In this document: positions 42,903 through 51,722 of the stretch, in pieces | Position numbering within the stretch: position 1 is the first letter of the stretch | Layout of the letters: each line of letters begins with the position of its first letter | From: Sphingopyxis sp. JAI108 | GTDB taxonomy: Bacteria; Pseudomonadota; Alphaproteobacteria; Sphingomonadales; Sphingomonadaceae | Assembly: GCF_013410105.1 (NCBI RefSeq) | Contig: NZ_JACCCJ010000001.1 | Span: forward strand, 1,240,001-1,304,000 | Reading direction: 5' to 3' | Length of the DNA stretch: 64,000 nt | Notes under the pieces: generated by a model | Seen by the model: the letters and a program-made list of their open reading frames with translations, nothing else | The model's database searches: none | What the model was told of the DNA's origin: nothing | Made by a program: the position numbers and the translations under genes

Positions 42903-44318
42903 TTACCGGCTCTCGACCAGCCCGCCGCCGAGCGCGACGTAGAGCGTGACCAGATTGTCGACCTGCGCGCGGCGCAGTTCGATCAGTGTCTGTTCGGACG
43001 CGAACAGATTGCGCTCGGCGTCGAGCACTTCGAGATATGTCGAAACGCCTTCGCGATATCTTTTGCGCGCCAGATCGGCGATCTGCCGCGTCGCAAGCGT
43101 GCCGCGCTCCTGCGCATCGACCTGTTCGGCGAGGTAGCGGCGCCCGGCGAGCGCGTCGGCGACTTCGCGAAAGGCGCCTTGCACCGTGCGCTCATAGGTG
43201 GCGACCGCGATATTCTCGCGCGCTTCGGCGACGGTCAGATTGCCCTTGTTGCGCCCGAAGTCGAAGATCGGCAGGCTGATCGACGGGCCGAAGCTCCACG
43301 TCATGCTGTCGTCGCTGAAAAGATTGTCGAGCGACAGCGACGAAAAGCCGAGATTGCCCGTCAGCGAGATCGAGGGGAAGAAGGCGGCGCGCGCGGCGCC
43401 GACATTGGCGCGAGCGGCGCGCAGTTGTTCTTCGGCCGCGACCACGTCGGGGCGCGCGACGAGCAGGTCCGACGGCAGGCCTGCGGTCAGCGTCGGTGAC
43501 TGCGCCTGCGCGACGAGCGGCAGCGGCGCGGGCAGGGGGCCGGCTACCGGGCCACCGGTGAGCACGGCGAGGAAATTATCGGCCTGTGCCTTGCCGAGCT
43601 TCAGGCTCGCAAGCTGCGTCTCGGCCTGCGTCAGCAACGTTTCCGACTGGCGATAGTCGAGCGCGGAGGTCACCCCGGCGTCAAGGCGGCGTTTGGCGAT
43701 CCGCAGCCCTTCCTTGCGGCTTGTCACCGTCGCCTCGGCAAGCTCGATCTGCTCCTCGGCGCCGCGTGCGGAGAAATAGGTCGAGGCAACGTCGCGGACG
43801 AGCGCGAGGCGGAAGGCGCGCTCGGCCTGCTCTGTCGCGAGATACTGGCTGCGCGCGGCTTCGGACAGATTCTTGACCCGGCCCCAGAAGTCGAGCTCGA
43901 ACGAGGTCACGCCGACGCCGACCGAATAGCGGTTGATCGTCGCAGCGCCCGTGCCCGGAACCAGCTGGCTGCGCGACCGCGTCGCGTCGGCGCTCGCGCC
44001 CACCGTCGGCAGGCGATCGGCGTCCTGAATGCGATAGAGGCCACGCGCTTCCTCGATCTGCGCGACCGCGACGGCAAGGTCGCGGTTGCGCCCGATCGCC
44101 TGTTCGATCAGCACCTCGAGCTGCGGGTCGGCGAAGAAGTCGCGCCACGCGACCTCGGTCGCGCGCTGTCCCAGCGTCACGTCGCCCGCGAATTCGGCCG
44201 GATAGTCGGCGGCGGTCGACAGCGGCGGGCGCTCGTGCTGCGGAGCCATGTTGACGCATCCGGCAAGCGCCGTCGCCGCGGCGAGCGCGATCAGGTTACG
44301 CATGGCCGGGTTCCTCAT
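42903..44318 (-). CDS. RND efflux outer-membrane factor (NodT/OprM family lipoprotein)
   Basis: TolC-like outer-membrane channel of 471 residues. Lipobox TALAGC follows a hydrophobic signal; two tandem OEP domains contain the repeated pattern LEVLIEQAIGRNRDLAVAVAQIEEARGLYRIQDADRLPTV and VVAAEEQLRAARANVGAARAAFFPSISLTGNLGFSS. ATG 44318 has GAGAAAGG upstream; ATG 44303, inside the overlap with the pump gene, is a second option. It forms the tripartite pump with the two preceding genes. Confidence 0.94.
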   Translation of the reverse strand: MRNPAMRNLIALAAATALAGCVNMAPQHERPPLSTAADYPAEFAGDVTLGQRATEVAWRDFFADPQLEVLIEQAIGRNRDLAVAVAQIEEARGLYRIQDADRLPTVGASADATRSRSQLVPGTGAATINRYSVGVGVTSFELDFWGRVKNLSEAARSQYLATEQAERAFRLALVRDVASTYFSARGAEEQIELAEATVTSRKEGLRIAKRRLDAGVTSALDYRQSETLLTQAETQLASLKLGKAQADNFLAVLTGGPVAGPLPAPLPLVAQAQSPTLTAGLPSDLLVARPDVVAAEEQLRAARANVGAARAAFFPSISLTGNLGFSSLSLDNLFSDDSMTWSFGPSISLPIFDFGRNKGNLTVAEARENIAVATYERTVQGAFREVADALAGRRYLAEQVDAQERGTLATRQIADLARKRYREGVSTYLEVLDAERNLFASEQTLIELRRAQVDNLVTLYVALGGGLVESR

Positions 44319-47300
44319 GATGGCCTTTCTCGGCGGGGGCAGGGGGGCGTTTGCGGCTGAGCCATTTGCGCACCGAAAGGTAGAAGAGCGGGATGAAAAA
44401 GATGCCCAGCAAAGTGGCTGCGATCATCCCGCCCATGACACCCGATCCAACCGCGATGCGGCTCGCGGCGCCCGCGCCGCTCGCGATCACCAGTGGCACC
44501 ATGCCGAGGATGAAGGCAAGGCTGGTCATGATGATCGGACGCAGGCGCAGCTTCACCGCTTCCATTACCGCATCGAGCGTCGACTTGCCTTCGGCTTCCT
44601 GCTCGATCGCGAATTCGACGATCAGGATCGCATTCTTCGCGGCGAGCCCGATGATCGTGATCAGGCCGACGTTGAAATAGATGTCCGCCGACAAACCGCG
44701 GAACATCGAAAAGAGCACCGCGCCGAGCACGCCCAGCGGCACGACGAGCAGCACAGCGACCGGAACCGACCAGCTTTCATAGAGCGCCGCGAGCAGCAGG
44801 AAGACGACGACGAGCGACAGGCCGAGGAGCATGCCGATCTGGCCCGCCGACTGCTTCTCCTCATAAGAAATGCCCGTCCATTCGAACGCGAAGCCCGCGG
44901 GAAGCTGCGACGCAAGCCGCTCCATCTCGGCCATCGCCTCGCCGGTCGACTGACCCGGCGCGGGCTCGCCCGAGATAGTCATCGCGGGATAGCCGTTATA
45001 CCGCTGGAGCTGCGGGGCTTCCGCTGACCATTCAGCCTTGCTGAACGATCCGAAGGGCACCATGCCGCCGTTCGCACTGCGGACGCGCAGGTCGAGCACG
45101 TCCTGCGGCGTCATCCGGTTCGCGGCATCGGCCTGCAACAGCACACGCAGCACGCGGCCTTCGCGGGTGAAGTCGTTGGCATAGGCGCTGCCGAAGCTGA
45201 TCGCGAGCGTCGCGTTGACGTCGCCGATCGACAGGCCGAGCGCCCGCGCCTGGATGCGGTCGATATCGACCTTCAGCACCGGAGCGTCCTCCTGACCCTC
45301 GGGACGGACGTTGGCGAGCAGCTTGCTCTGCATTGCGCCGCCGAGCATCTGGTTGCGCGCGGCGACCAGCGCATCGCGCCCGTTGCCGCCGCGGTCCTGC
45401 AGCTTGAAGGTGAAGCCGCTCGACGTGCCGAGCTCGGGGATCGACGGCGGGCTCAGCGAAAAGGCAAACGCCTCCTTGATCCCCATGAACGTCCCCATCG
45501 CCTTGCCCGCGATCGCGTCGGCGCTGTCGCCTTCGCCCGTGCGTTCGTCCCAGGGCTTGAGCGGCGTGAACATGATCGCGTTCGCCTGGCCCTGGCCAAA
45601 GAAGCTGAAGCCGTTGACCGATACCACATTGGCCACCTGCGGCTGTTCGGCGAAGAAGGCCTTAACCTGCTTGGTCGCCTCGTTGGTGCGTTGCGTCGTC
45701 GCGCCCGGCGGTGCCTGGATGACGGTGATCAGATAGCCCTGGTCCTCCTGCGGCAGGAAGGATCCCGGCAGGCGGAAGAACAGCAGCCCGGTCACCGCGA
45801 CCATCAGGACGAAGACGCCGAGCCAGCGCAGAGGCGCCGACAATATCTTGCCGACGCCGCCCTGATAGCGATCGGTCGTGCGGCCGAACCAGTCATTGAA
45901 CCGGCCGAAGAAGCGGTCGGCGAAGGCTCCGATCCGGCCCTTGCGCTCTGTATTGTCGTGCGGTTTCAGGAGCGTCGCGCAGAGCGCCGGGGTCAGCGTC
46001 AGCGCGAGCAGCGCCGAAAAGGCGATCGAGATCGCAAGCGTCATCGAGAATTGGCGATAGATGCCGCCGGTCGATCCGGGGAAGAAGGCCATCGGGATGA
46101 ACACCGCGATCAGCACCAAAGTGATGCCGATGATCGCCGAGGTGATCTGGCCCATCGCCTTCACCGTCGCTTCATAGGGCGGCAGATGCTCCTCGTTCAT
46201 GATGCGCTCGACATTCTCGATCACGACAATCGCATCGTCGACGAGGATGCCGATCGCGAGTACCATGCCGAACAGCGTCAGCACGTTGATCGAGAAACCG
46301 AACATCCACAGGCCAAGGCACGCGCCCGCAAGCGCGATCGGCACCACTACCGTCGGGATCACCGTCGCGCGCCAGTTCTGGAGGAACAGGAACATGACGA
46401 GGAAGACGAGCAGCATCGCCTCGCCCAGCGTTACCACCACTTCCTCGATCGACAGGCTGATGAAGGGTGTCGTGTCATAGGGGATCGACCAGGTGATGTC
46501 GGACGGGAAGCCCTTCGACAGCTCGTCCATCCGGGCGCGAATGCCCTCGGCGGTCGACAGCGCGTTGGCGCCCGGGGTCAGCTGGACCGCGAGCCCCGCC
46601 ATCGGCTTGCCGTTGAGTTCGGACGAAAAGAGATAGCTCGCCGCGCCCAGCTCGACGCGACCGACATCGCCCAGCGTCACCGCCGACCCGTCGGGGTTGG
46701 CGCGCAGGATGATGCTCTCGAACTGTTCGGGCTTGGTGAAGCGGCCCTGCGTGGTGATCACGGCATTGAGCTGCGCGCCCTTGGCGATCGGCTGGTCGCC
46801 GAGCTGGCCGCCCGGCGTCTGGCTGTTCTGCTCCTGCACCGCGCCCAGGGCTTCGGCGGCGGAGAGGTTGTAGGACGCCAGCTTTTGCGGATCGAGCCAG
46901 ATACGCATCGCATATTCGGGCGCGAAAGCCTGGACATTGCCGACGCCATTCACGCGGCGCAGCTCGTCGAGGACGCGCGTATTGGCGAAGTTGTTGACCT
47001 CCATCGGGTCGGTGTTGCCGCTCTTGGACGTGATCGCGACGATCAAGAGGAAGCCCGAATTCGCTTCGGTTACCGAAATGCCCTGGCGCCGGACATCTTC
47101 GGGCAGGCGCTGTTCGACGCGGCGCAGGCGGTTCTGCACCTCCATTTGCGCATTATCGATGTCGGTCCCGGCCTCGAAGGTCAGGGTGATCGACGCGGTG
47201 CCGTTCGATTCGCTGGTCGAGGCCATGTAGAGGAAGCCCTCGACCCCGTTCAGTTCCTGCTCGATGACCTGCGTGACATTTTGTTCGAGCGTGCTCGCGT

Positions 47301-47460
47301 CGGCGCCCGGATAGGTGACGCCGATCGTCAGCGACGGCGGCGCGACCGTGGGATATTGCTCCACGGGCAGGCTGCGCAGCGCGATGATGCCCGACAAGAG
47401 GATGCCGATGGCGATGACCCAGGAGAAGATGGGCCGGTCGATGAAGAAGCGGGGGGTCAT
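44296..47460 (-). CDS. RND multidrug efflux permease (HAE1/AcrB family)
   Basis: Proton-driven inner-membrane pump of 1054 residues, typical length for HAE1. It has MTPRFFIDRPIFSWVIAIGILLSGIIALRSLPVEQYP at the N-terminus, GVTYPGADASTLEQNVTQVIEQELNG, the TM4 proton-relay motif in GMVLAIGILVDDAIVVIENVERIMNEE, the glycine-loop region, and GAVLFSMFRGLSADIYFNVGLITIIGLAAKNAILIVEFA. It should export hydrophobic drugs, dyes or solvents. It starts six bases after the adaptor stop and overlaps the OMF gene. Confidence 0.96.
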   Translation of the reverse strand: MTPRFFIDRPIFSWVIAIGILLSGIIALRSLPVEQYPTVAPPSLTIGVTYPGADASTLEQNVTQVIEQELNGVEGFLYMASTSESNGTASITLTFEAGTDIDNAQMEVQNRLRRVEQRLPEDVRRQGISVTEANSGFLLIVAITSKSGNTDPMEVNNFANTRVLDELRRVNGVGNVQAFAPEYAMRIWLDPQKLASYNLSAAEALGAVQEQNSQTPGGQLGDQPIAKGAQLNAVITTQGRFTKPEQFESIILRANPDGSAVTLGDVGRVELGAASYLFSSELNGKPMAGLAVQLTPGANALSTAEGIRARMDELSKGFPSDITWSIPYDTTPFISLSIEEVVVTLGEAMLLVFLVMFLFLQNWRATVIPTVVVPIALAGACLGLWMFGFSINVLTLFGMVLAIGILVDDAIVVIENVERIMNEEHLPPYEATVKAMGQITSAIIGITLVLIAVFIPMAFFPGSTGGIYRQFSMTLAISIAFSALLALTLTPALCATLLKPHDNTERKGRIGAFADRFFGRFNDWFGRTTDRYQGGVGKILSAPLRWLGVFVLMVAVTGLLFFRLPGSFLPQEDQGYLITVIQAPPGATTQRTNEATKQVKAFFAEQPQVANVVSVNGFSFFGQGQANAIMFTPLKPWDERTGEGDSADAIAGKAMGTFMGIKEAFAFSLSPPSIPELGTSSGFTFKLQDRGGNGRDALVAARNQMLGGAMQSKLLANVRPEGQEDAPVLKVDIDRIQARALGLSIGDVNATLAISFGSAYANDFTREGRVLRVLLQADAANRMTPQDVLDLRVRSANGGMVPFGSFSKAEWSAEAPQLQRYNGYPAMTISGEPAPGQSTGEAMAEMERLASQLPAGFAFEWTGISYEEKQSAGQIGMLLGLSLVVVFLLLAALYESWSVPVAVLLVVPLGVLGAVLFSMFRGLSADIYFNVGLITIIGLAAKNAILIVEFAIEQEAEGKSTLDAVMEAVKLRLRPIIMTSLAFILGMVPLVIASGAGAASRIAVGSGVMGGMIAATLLGIFFIPLFYLSVRKWLSRKRPPAPAEKGHHEEPGHA

Positions 47461-47466
47461 GTCAGG

Positions 47467-48621
47467 TCAGCGCTTCGCCGCGGGGGCCGACGCCGTTCCC
47501 TTGGGCGCAGCGACGCGGACCGGCTGTCCCGGCTGGACCTTTTGCAGTCCGTCCACGATGACCCGGTCGCCCGGTTTCAGCCCGTCGAGGATCGACCACT
47601 GACCCGCGACCATGGTGCCCAGCTTGACGGGGCGCGGTGTCGCCACATTCTTTGCATCGAGCACCATCACGCTCGCCGCGTCGGCGGCCAGCTTCACCGC
47701 ACGCTGCGGGATCAGCATGCCGTCGGCGCGATTGCCGGCAAAGATGCGCGCCCGGACGAACTGTCCGGGAAGCAGCGCCGAGTTCGGGTTCGGGAATTCG
47801 GCGCGCAGCGCCGCGGTGCCCGTCGCTTCGTCGATCGAGAGGTCGAAGAAATCGAGGTGTCCGACGATCGGGTAGGCGGTGCCGTCCTCGAGGATGAGCT
47901 GGACTTCGACGCGTTCGAGTTGCGGTGCGTTGACCTTGCCCGATTCCATGTCGCGACGTGTCGCCAAAAGGTCGGAGCTGGACTGGCCGAAATTGACATA
48001 GACGCGATCGATCTGCTCGATGGTGGTGAGCAGCGTCCCCTGTCCGGCGTTCACCAGCGCGCCCTCGGTAACCTCGGCGCGGCGCGCGCGGCCCGAAATC
48101 GGCGCGGTGACCGACGCATAGCCGAGATTGAGGCGCGCCGATTCCAGATTGGCCTGCGCCGCCTGCACATCGGCTTCGGCCGTCCGCTGCGCGGCAACCG
48201 CGGCGTCATATTCCTGTTTGCCGATTGCCTGATCGGCGAGCAGCGGCTGATAGCGTCCGACGACCTGGCGCGCGTTGGCCGCGGTGGCCTGCGCACGTGC
48301 GAGCTGCGCCCGCGCCGCATTGGCGGTCGCGGTCAACTCGCGGGGATCGATGCGGAACAGGGGGGTTCCGGCGCGCACATAGCTGCCCTCGTCGAACAGT
48401 CGCCGTTCGACGATGCCGTTGACGCGCGCGCGGACTTCGGACGTGCGATACGCCTGAACCCGACCGGGCAGTTCGATGACGTTCGGCACGGCTTGCGCGC
48501 GGACGGTCACTATATTGACCTCTGGCGGGGGTGGCGCGGGGGGCGCCTCGGACGAGCAGGCAGCCAGCAGAAAGGCCAGCGCAGCGCCGGCGGCGCAGCT
48601 GAGAGGACGGACGCGACTCAT
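47467..48621 (-). CDS. RND efflux periplasmic adaptor (membrane fusion protein), lipoprotein
   Basis: Adaptor of 384 residues with lipobox LLAAC and a proline-rich linker (SSEAPPAPPPPEVNIV). AcrA-type order: beta-barrel start VIELPGRVQAYRTSEVRARVNGIVERRLFDEGSYVRAGTPLFRIDP, a coiled coil of about residues 90-165, a lipoyl half, and the membrane-proximal domain with GQFVRARIFAGNRADGMLIPQRAV. It links the pump to the OMF. First gene of the operon, divergent from the tetR-like gene. A TATAAA sequence on this strand at 48663-48658 is a possible -10, close to the palindromic operator. Confidence 0.95.
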   Translation of the reverse strand: MSRVRPLSCAAGAALAFLLAACSSEAPPAPPPPEVNIVTVRAQAVPNVIELPGRVQAYRTSEVRARVNGIVERRLFDEGSYVRAGTPLFRIDPRELTATANAARAQLARAQATAANARQVVGRYQPLLADQAIGKQEYDAAVAAQRTAEADVQAAQANLESARLNLGYASVTAPISGRARRAEVTEGALVNAGQGTLLTTIEQIDRVYVNFGQSSSDLLATRRDMESGKVNAPQLERVEVQLILEDGTAYPIVGHLDFFDLSIDEATGTAALRAEFPNPNSALLPGQFVRARIFAGNRADGMLIPQRAVKLAADAASVMVLDAKNVATPRPVKLGTMVAGQWSILDGLKPGDRVIVDGLQKVQPGQPVRVAAPKGTASAPAAKR

Positions 48622-48688
48622 ATGAACCCCTGAAAAATCGCAGTTGTGCGGGATTTGTTTATACGCAAAAGCTTGCGCCGATGCGCCG

Positions 48689-48704
48689 TGTAATTTAAAT
48701 TACA
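48689..48704. promoter_or_regulatory. TetR-type operator, perfect 16-bp palindrome
   Basis: TGTAATTTAAATTACA reads identically on both strands, in the gap between the divergent RND operon and tetR-like gene. AT-only core in GC-rich DNA. It sits near the expected promoters of both units, as for AcrR/TtgR-type repressors. Confidence 0.7.
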
Positions 48705-48732
48705 GGAAAGAGCAAGGGAAGGGGAGCGGGAA

Positions 48733-49368
48733 TTGAGCATGTCGGAAACGATTTTATGTCAAATGGATAAGTCATCGCCGCGCGAACGGCGGCAAAGCGC
48801 TATTCTCGACGCCGCCGAGTCGTTATTTCTCGAACAGGGCTACGAGCGCACCAGCCTTGCCGAAATCGTCAAACGCTCGGGCGGTTCGCTCGCGACCCTT
48901 TATGAACTGTTCGGCAACAAGCAGGGATTGCTCCGCGCGATCGCGACCCGCTGGTGCGACGAAGCCATGCTCAGGTCGCTCGACGATGATGCGACCCGGG
49001 GACTGTCGAGCGTCGATGTCCTGAAGCGTTATGCGCATCGCCAGAAAGAGCTGATGGAATCGCCGCACGCGGTCGCCCTGATGCGCATGTTGATATCGGA
49101 AAGTTTGCGCGACCACGAATTTGCCATGCAGATCTACCTCGACCTTCATGTGCCTGCGCTGGAGGAATTGATCGAACTGTTCGCCGAATGGGCGGCGACG
49201 GGCAGGGCCGAGATTGATCGCCCGGACGCCGCAGCGCGCCTGTTTTTCGATATCGTCATCGGCGATTCGATGCTGAACACGCTGATGGGGATAGAGGTCG
49301 AATGGCTCGATCCCGAGCAGATCGACTGGCGGCTCCAGCCGTTCCTGTCGCATTTCAAGATCCGGTAA
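48733..49368 (+). CDS. TetR-family repressor of the RND operon
   Basis: Regulator of 211 residues. TTG 48733 has GGGGAG at good spacing; ATG 48739 is possible. N-terminal helix-turn-helix (about 17-65): RRQSAILDAAESLFLEQGYERTSLAEIVKRSGGSLATLYELFGNKQGLLRAI. The C-terminal ligand domain (80-211) ends in a TetR_C-type helix pattern (ARLFFDIVIGDSMLNTLMG). Divergence from the RND operon and the palindrome between them predict that it represses that operon and itself and is released by exported compounds. Confidence 0.93.
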   Translation: MSMSETILCQMDKSSPRERRQSAILDAAESLFLEQGYERTSLAEIVKRSGGSLATLYELFGNKQGLLRAIATRWCDEAMLRSLDDDATRGLSSVDVLKRYAHRQKELMESPHAVALMRMLISESLRDHEFAMQIYLDLHVPALEELIELFAEWAATGRAEIDRPDAAARLFFDIVIGDSMLNTLMGIEVEWLDPEQIDWRLQPFLSHFKIR

Positions 49369-49392
49369 AGCGTCTGCGCGACGCGTTGATGT

Positions 49393-49406
49393 TGACATGA
49401 TTGTCA
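49393..49406. promoter_or_regulatory. Inverted repeat upstream of MFS gene
   Basis: TGACA-TGAT-TGTCA (14 bp) lies 43 bases before the MFS start codon and 24 after the tetR-like stop. The segment TTGACA at 49392-49397 could also be a -35 box. Operator or promoter role is uncertain. Confidence 0.3.
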
Positions 49407-49448
49407 GTAACTGAAAACCTGCGCCTTCCGTTTCGGGAGTGTCGCAAC

Positions 49449-50777
49449 TTGGCCAGTACCGCCCTGCCATCGGCCGCCCCGGCCGACGAAACCTCCGCCT
49501 TGCGGCCGCGCACCGTCGCCGCCTATGCTGCAACCGCGGGGCCGACGGTCATGCTCGGCCTTCCATTCAGCGTCTATCTGCCGCCTTATATCGCCGAGGG
49601 CGGGGCGATTTCGGTTGCGCTGGTCGGGCTTCTCTTTTCGCTGACGACGATCTGGGACGGTGCCGTCGATCCGCTGATCGGGACGATGGTCGATCGCGTC
49701 CGCACCGGGCTGGGCGCGCACCGGCGCTGGATGCTGCTGGCGCTGCTTCCCTTGTCGCTACTGCTGCTGGCGCTCGTAACCGTGGGCAATCAACTGCCGT
49801 TCGCGGCGCTCTTCCTGATGATGGTGCTGTTTTACTCGAGCTACAGTCTGTACGAGGTCGCGCAGCTGTCGTGGGGATCGGCGCTCGTCCGCACGCCGGC
49901 CGACAGCGCGCTCCTCTATGGCATGCGCGACTGGTTCGCGAAAATCGCGCTGATCCTGGCTTTCGCCGCGCCCGCCGCGGCGCAGCTGCTGATTCCGGGG
50001 CTTGGTCTGCAGGGGCGGATCATGGCCTATGCCAGCCTCTTCCTTCTATTGGTGCCGATAGCGCTCGTCGCGATCCGCCGCGTGCCGTTGCGCGCGGTGG
50101 TGGCCGAATCCGGCTTCGGCTGGCGGCACGAAATCCGCGCGTCGCTGTCCTTTCGGCCCCTGATGCTGCTGCTCGGGGTGCAGTTCCTCAACAGCTTCGC
50201 TTTCGGGTCGCTGACTTCGCTCTTCGTCTTCTTCGCTGCGGCCGTGCTCGATCTCGACGCGCAGAGCGCCGTTCTGCTTTTTGCGAGCTTCATCGGCGGG
50301 GCGCTGGCGTCGCCGGTCTGGACTTTCCTCGCGCGCCGCTTCGGCAAGCCGCCGATGATGATGGCGATGGGGCTGCTGATCGGCAGTCTGCTCGTCGCGA
50401 CACTGGCACAGCAGCCGCGCGGGCTGGGGCAGGCGGTCGGCTTTTCGCTGATGCTCGGCACCGGCTTCGTCGGCCTGCTGTTCACCTATTCGATGCTTGC
50501 CGACCTGATTCCGCGCGACAGCGCGCGATGCGGGCGGAGCCGGTCGGCCTTCCTCTTTGCGCTCTTGAACCTGATGGCGAAATTCGGCGTCGCTACCGCG
50601 ATCGCGGTCAGCTATGCGGCGCTTGATATCGTCGGTTTCGATCCGCAAAACGGCGAGGCGGCTGCGCGCGAACTGCATCTGATCTTCGCGCTGCAACCGA
50701 CCGCCAGCTGGATTGTCATGGTCGGCCTGTTGATCTGGATGCAGCACGAACTTGCAATCGCCGCGCGGCCCAAGTAA
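49449..50777 (+). CDS. MFS transporter, GPH/MelB-like (MFS_2)
   Basis: Inner-membrane carrier of 442 residues with about twelve helices. TTG 49449 is chosen since CGGGAG precedes it; the open frame extends 48 bases further. The N-terminal half has VLGLPFSVYLPPYIAE-like TAGPTVMLGLPFSVYLPPYIAEGG and FSLTTIWDGAVDPLIGTMVDRVRTGLGAHRRWMLLALLPLS, the D-P-x-x-G-x-x-x-D-R loop of the glycoside-pentoside-hexuronide family. The substrate could be a sugar or another small solute. It follows the tetR-like gene in the same direction but has its own start region. Confidence 0.88.
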   Translation: MASTALPSAAPADETSALRPRTVAAYAATAGPTVMLGLPFSVYLPPYIAEGGAISVALVGLLFSLTTIWDGAVDPLIGTMVDRVRTGLGAHRRWMLLALLPLSLLLLALVTVGNQLPFAALFLMMVLFYSSYSLYEVAQLSWGSALVRTPADSALLYGMRDWFAKIALILAFAAPAAAQLLIPGLGLQGRIMAYASLFLLLVPIALVAIRRVPLRAVVAESGFGWRHEIRASLSFRPLMLLLGVQFLNSFAFGSLTSLFVFFAAAVLDLDAQSAVLLFASFIGGALASPVWTFLARRFGKPPMMMAMGLLIGSLLVATLAQQPRGLGQAVGFSLMLGTGFVGLLFTYSMLADLIPRDSARCGRSRSAFLFALLNLMAKFGVATAIAVSYAALDIVGFDPQNGEAAARELHLIFALQPTASWIVMVGLLIWMQHELAIAARPK

Positions 50778-50784
50778 AGGCCGC
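50765..50784 (+). terminator. Weak hairpin at the end of the MFS gene
   Basis: GCGGCC (50765-50770) and GGCCGC (50779-50784) form a 6-bp stem across the stop codon. No run of T follows (TTCATT), so termination here would be inefficient or Rho-dependent. Confidence 0.25.
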
Positions 50785-50867
50785 TTCATTCGGACAGATG
50801 CGCCGTTCTTTCCCGCCTTTCGCCGACACGCTCGGGGAGGGTGGGCGGACTATTGCCCAAAGCGTGC

Positions 50868-50896
50868 TTGACGCATGGGCGGCGGCAACCCATCTG
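50868..50896 (+). promoter_or_regulatory. Candidate promoter for secE-nusG
   Basis: TTGACG (50868-50873), 17-base spacer, CATCTG (50891-50896), 39 bases before the secE start. The -10 is poor. The rest of the 157-bp gap shows no tRNA-Trp, a gene that often precedes secE. Confidence 0.35.
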
Positions 50897-50934
50897 GCCC
50901 GGATCATTGACGTTGCAAGGACAGGACGATCGAC

Positions 50935-51132
50935 ATGGCCAAGACCAGCCCGGCTGAGTTCATCAATCAGGTGCGCGCCGAAGCTCGCAAGATCGTCTGG
51001 CCGACGAGCCGCGAAACGGTGCAGACGACGATCATGGTGCTGATCATGACGACGATCCTTTCGCTCTTCTTCCTCGGCGTCGACACGGTTTTCAACGCGA
51101 TCGTCAGCTGGCTGACGTCGCTCGCGCGCTAA
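50935..51132 (+). CDS. secE: Preprotein translocase subunit SecE
   Basis: Short single-helix SecE of 65 residues, essential partner of SecY in the inner-membrane translocon. MAKTSPAEFINQVRAEARKIVWPTSRETVQTTIMVLIMTTILSLFFLGVDTVFN has the amphipathic helix with the VWPTSRET motif and one membrane span (about 31-57). Ribosome-binding site AAGGACAGGA. It precedes nusG by 32 bp, the usual secE-nusG order. Confidence 0.97.
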   Translation: MAKTSPAEFINQVRAEARKIVWPTSRETVQTTIMVLIMTTILSLFFLGVDTVFNAIVSWLTSLAR

Positions 51133-51164
51133 CGCCCGCGATCACAGGGACAGGATACGCATAC

Positions 51165-51701
51165 ATGGCGCGCTGGTACATCATTCACGCCTATTCGGGT
51201 TTCGAGAACAAGGTTCGCGATTCGGTGCTGTCCGAAGCCGAACGCATGGGCCTCACCGACTTCGTCGAAGCGGTCGAGGTGCCGGTCGAAACCGTCACCG
51301 AGGTGAAGCGCGGCAAGAAGGTCCAGGCCGAGCGTAAATTCTTCCCTGGCTATGTTCTCGCCAAGCTGACGATGACCGACGACGTCTATCACCTCGTCAA
51401 GAATACGCCGAAGGTCACCGGCTTCCTCGGCTCGATGGGCAAGCCGCAGGCGATCAGCGAAGCCGAAGCCGCGCGCATCCTCAACAGCAAGGAAGAGGCC
51501 GCGGCGCGTCCGAAGACCGAAATCCGCGTCGACTATGAAATCGGCGACCAGGTCAAGGTGCTCGACGGTCCCTTCGCCAGCTTCAACGGGCTGGTCGAGG
51601 AACTCGATTTCGAAAAGGCGCGCGTCAAGGTGTCGGTGTCGATCTTCGGTCGCGCGACGCCGGTCGAACTCGACTTCGAACAGGTCGAACGCTTCAAGTA
51701 A
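51165..51701 (+). CDS. nusG: Transcription termination/antitermination factor NusG
   Basis: NusG of 178 residues. NGN domain: MARWYIIHAYSGFENKVRDSV and KFFPGYVLAKLTMTDDVYHLVKNTPKVTGFLG; C-terminal KOW domain (about 125-178): VDYEIGDQVKVLDGPFASFNGLVEELDFEKARVKVSVSIFGRATPVELDFEQVERF. It binds RNA polymerase and couples it to Rho or the ribosome. Located between secE and a thioesterase gene. Confidence 0.98.
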   Translation: MARWYIIHAYSGFENKVRDSVLSEAERMGLTDFVEAVEVPVETVTEVKRGKKVQAERKFFPGYVLAKLTMTDDVYHLVKNTPKVTGFLGSMGKPQAISEAEAARILNSKEEAAARPKTEIRVDYEIGDQVKVLDGPFASFNGLVEELDFEKARVKVSVSIFGRATPVELDFEQVERFK

Positions 51702-51722
51702 CGGCGCCGTGCGCCCCAGCCG

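Noticed and set aside
45691-48633. A 980-codon open frame on the plus strand across the RND operon
   Set aside because: It is antisense to the clearly recognisable pump and adaptor genes, has a biased Arg/Asp/Gly composition and matches no family.
50778-50934. tRNA-Trp gene before secE
   Set aside because: This order is common, but no acceptor stem, anticodon loop or TTC arm can be found in the gap.
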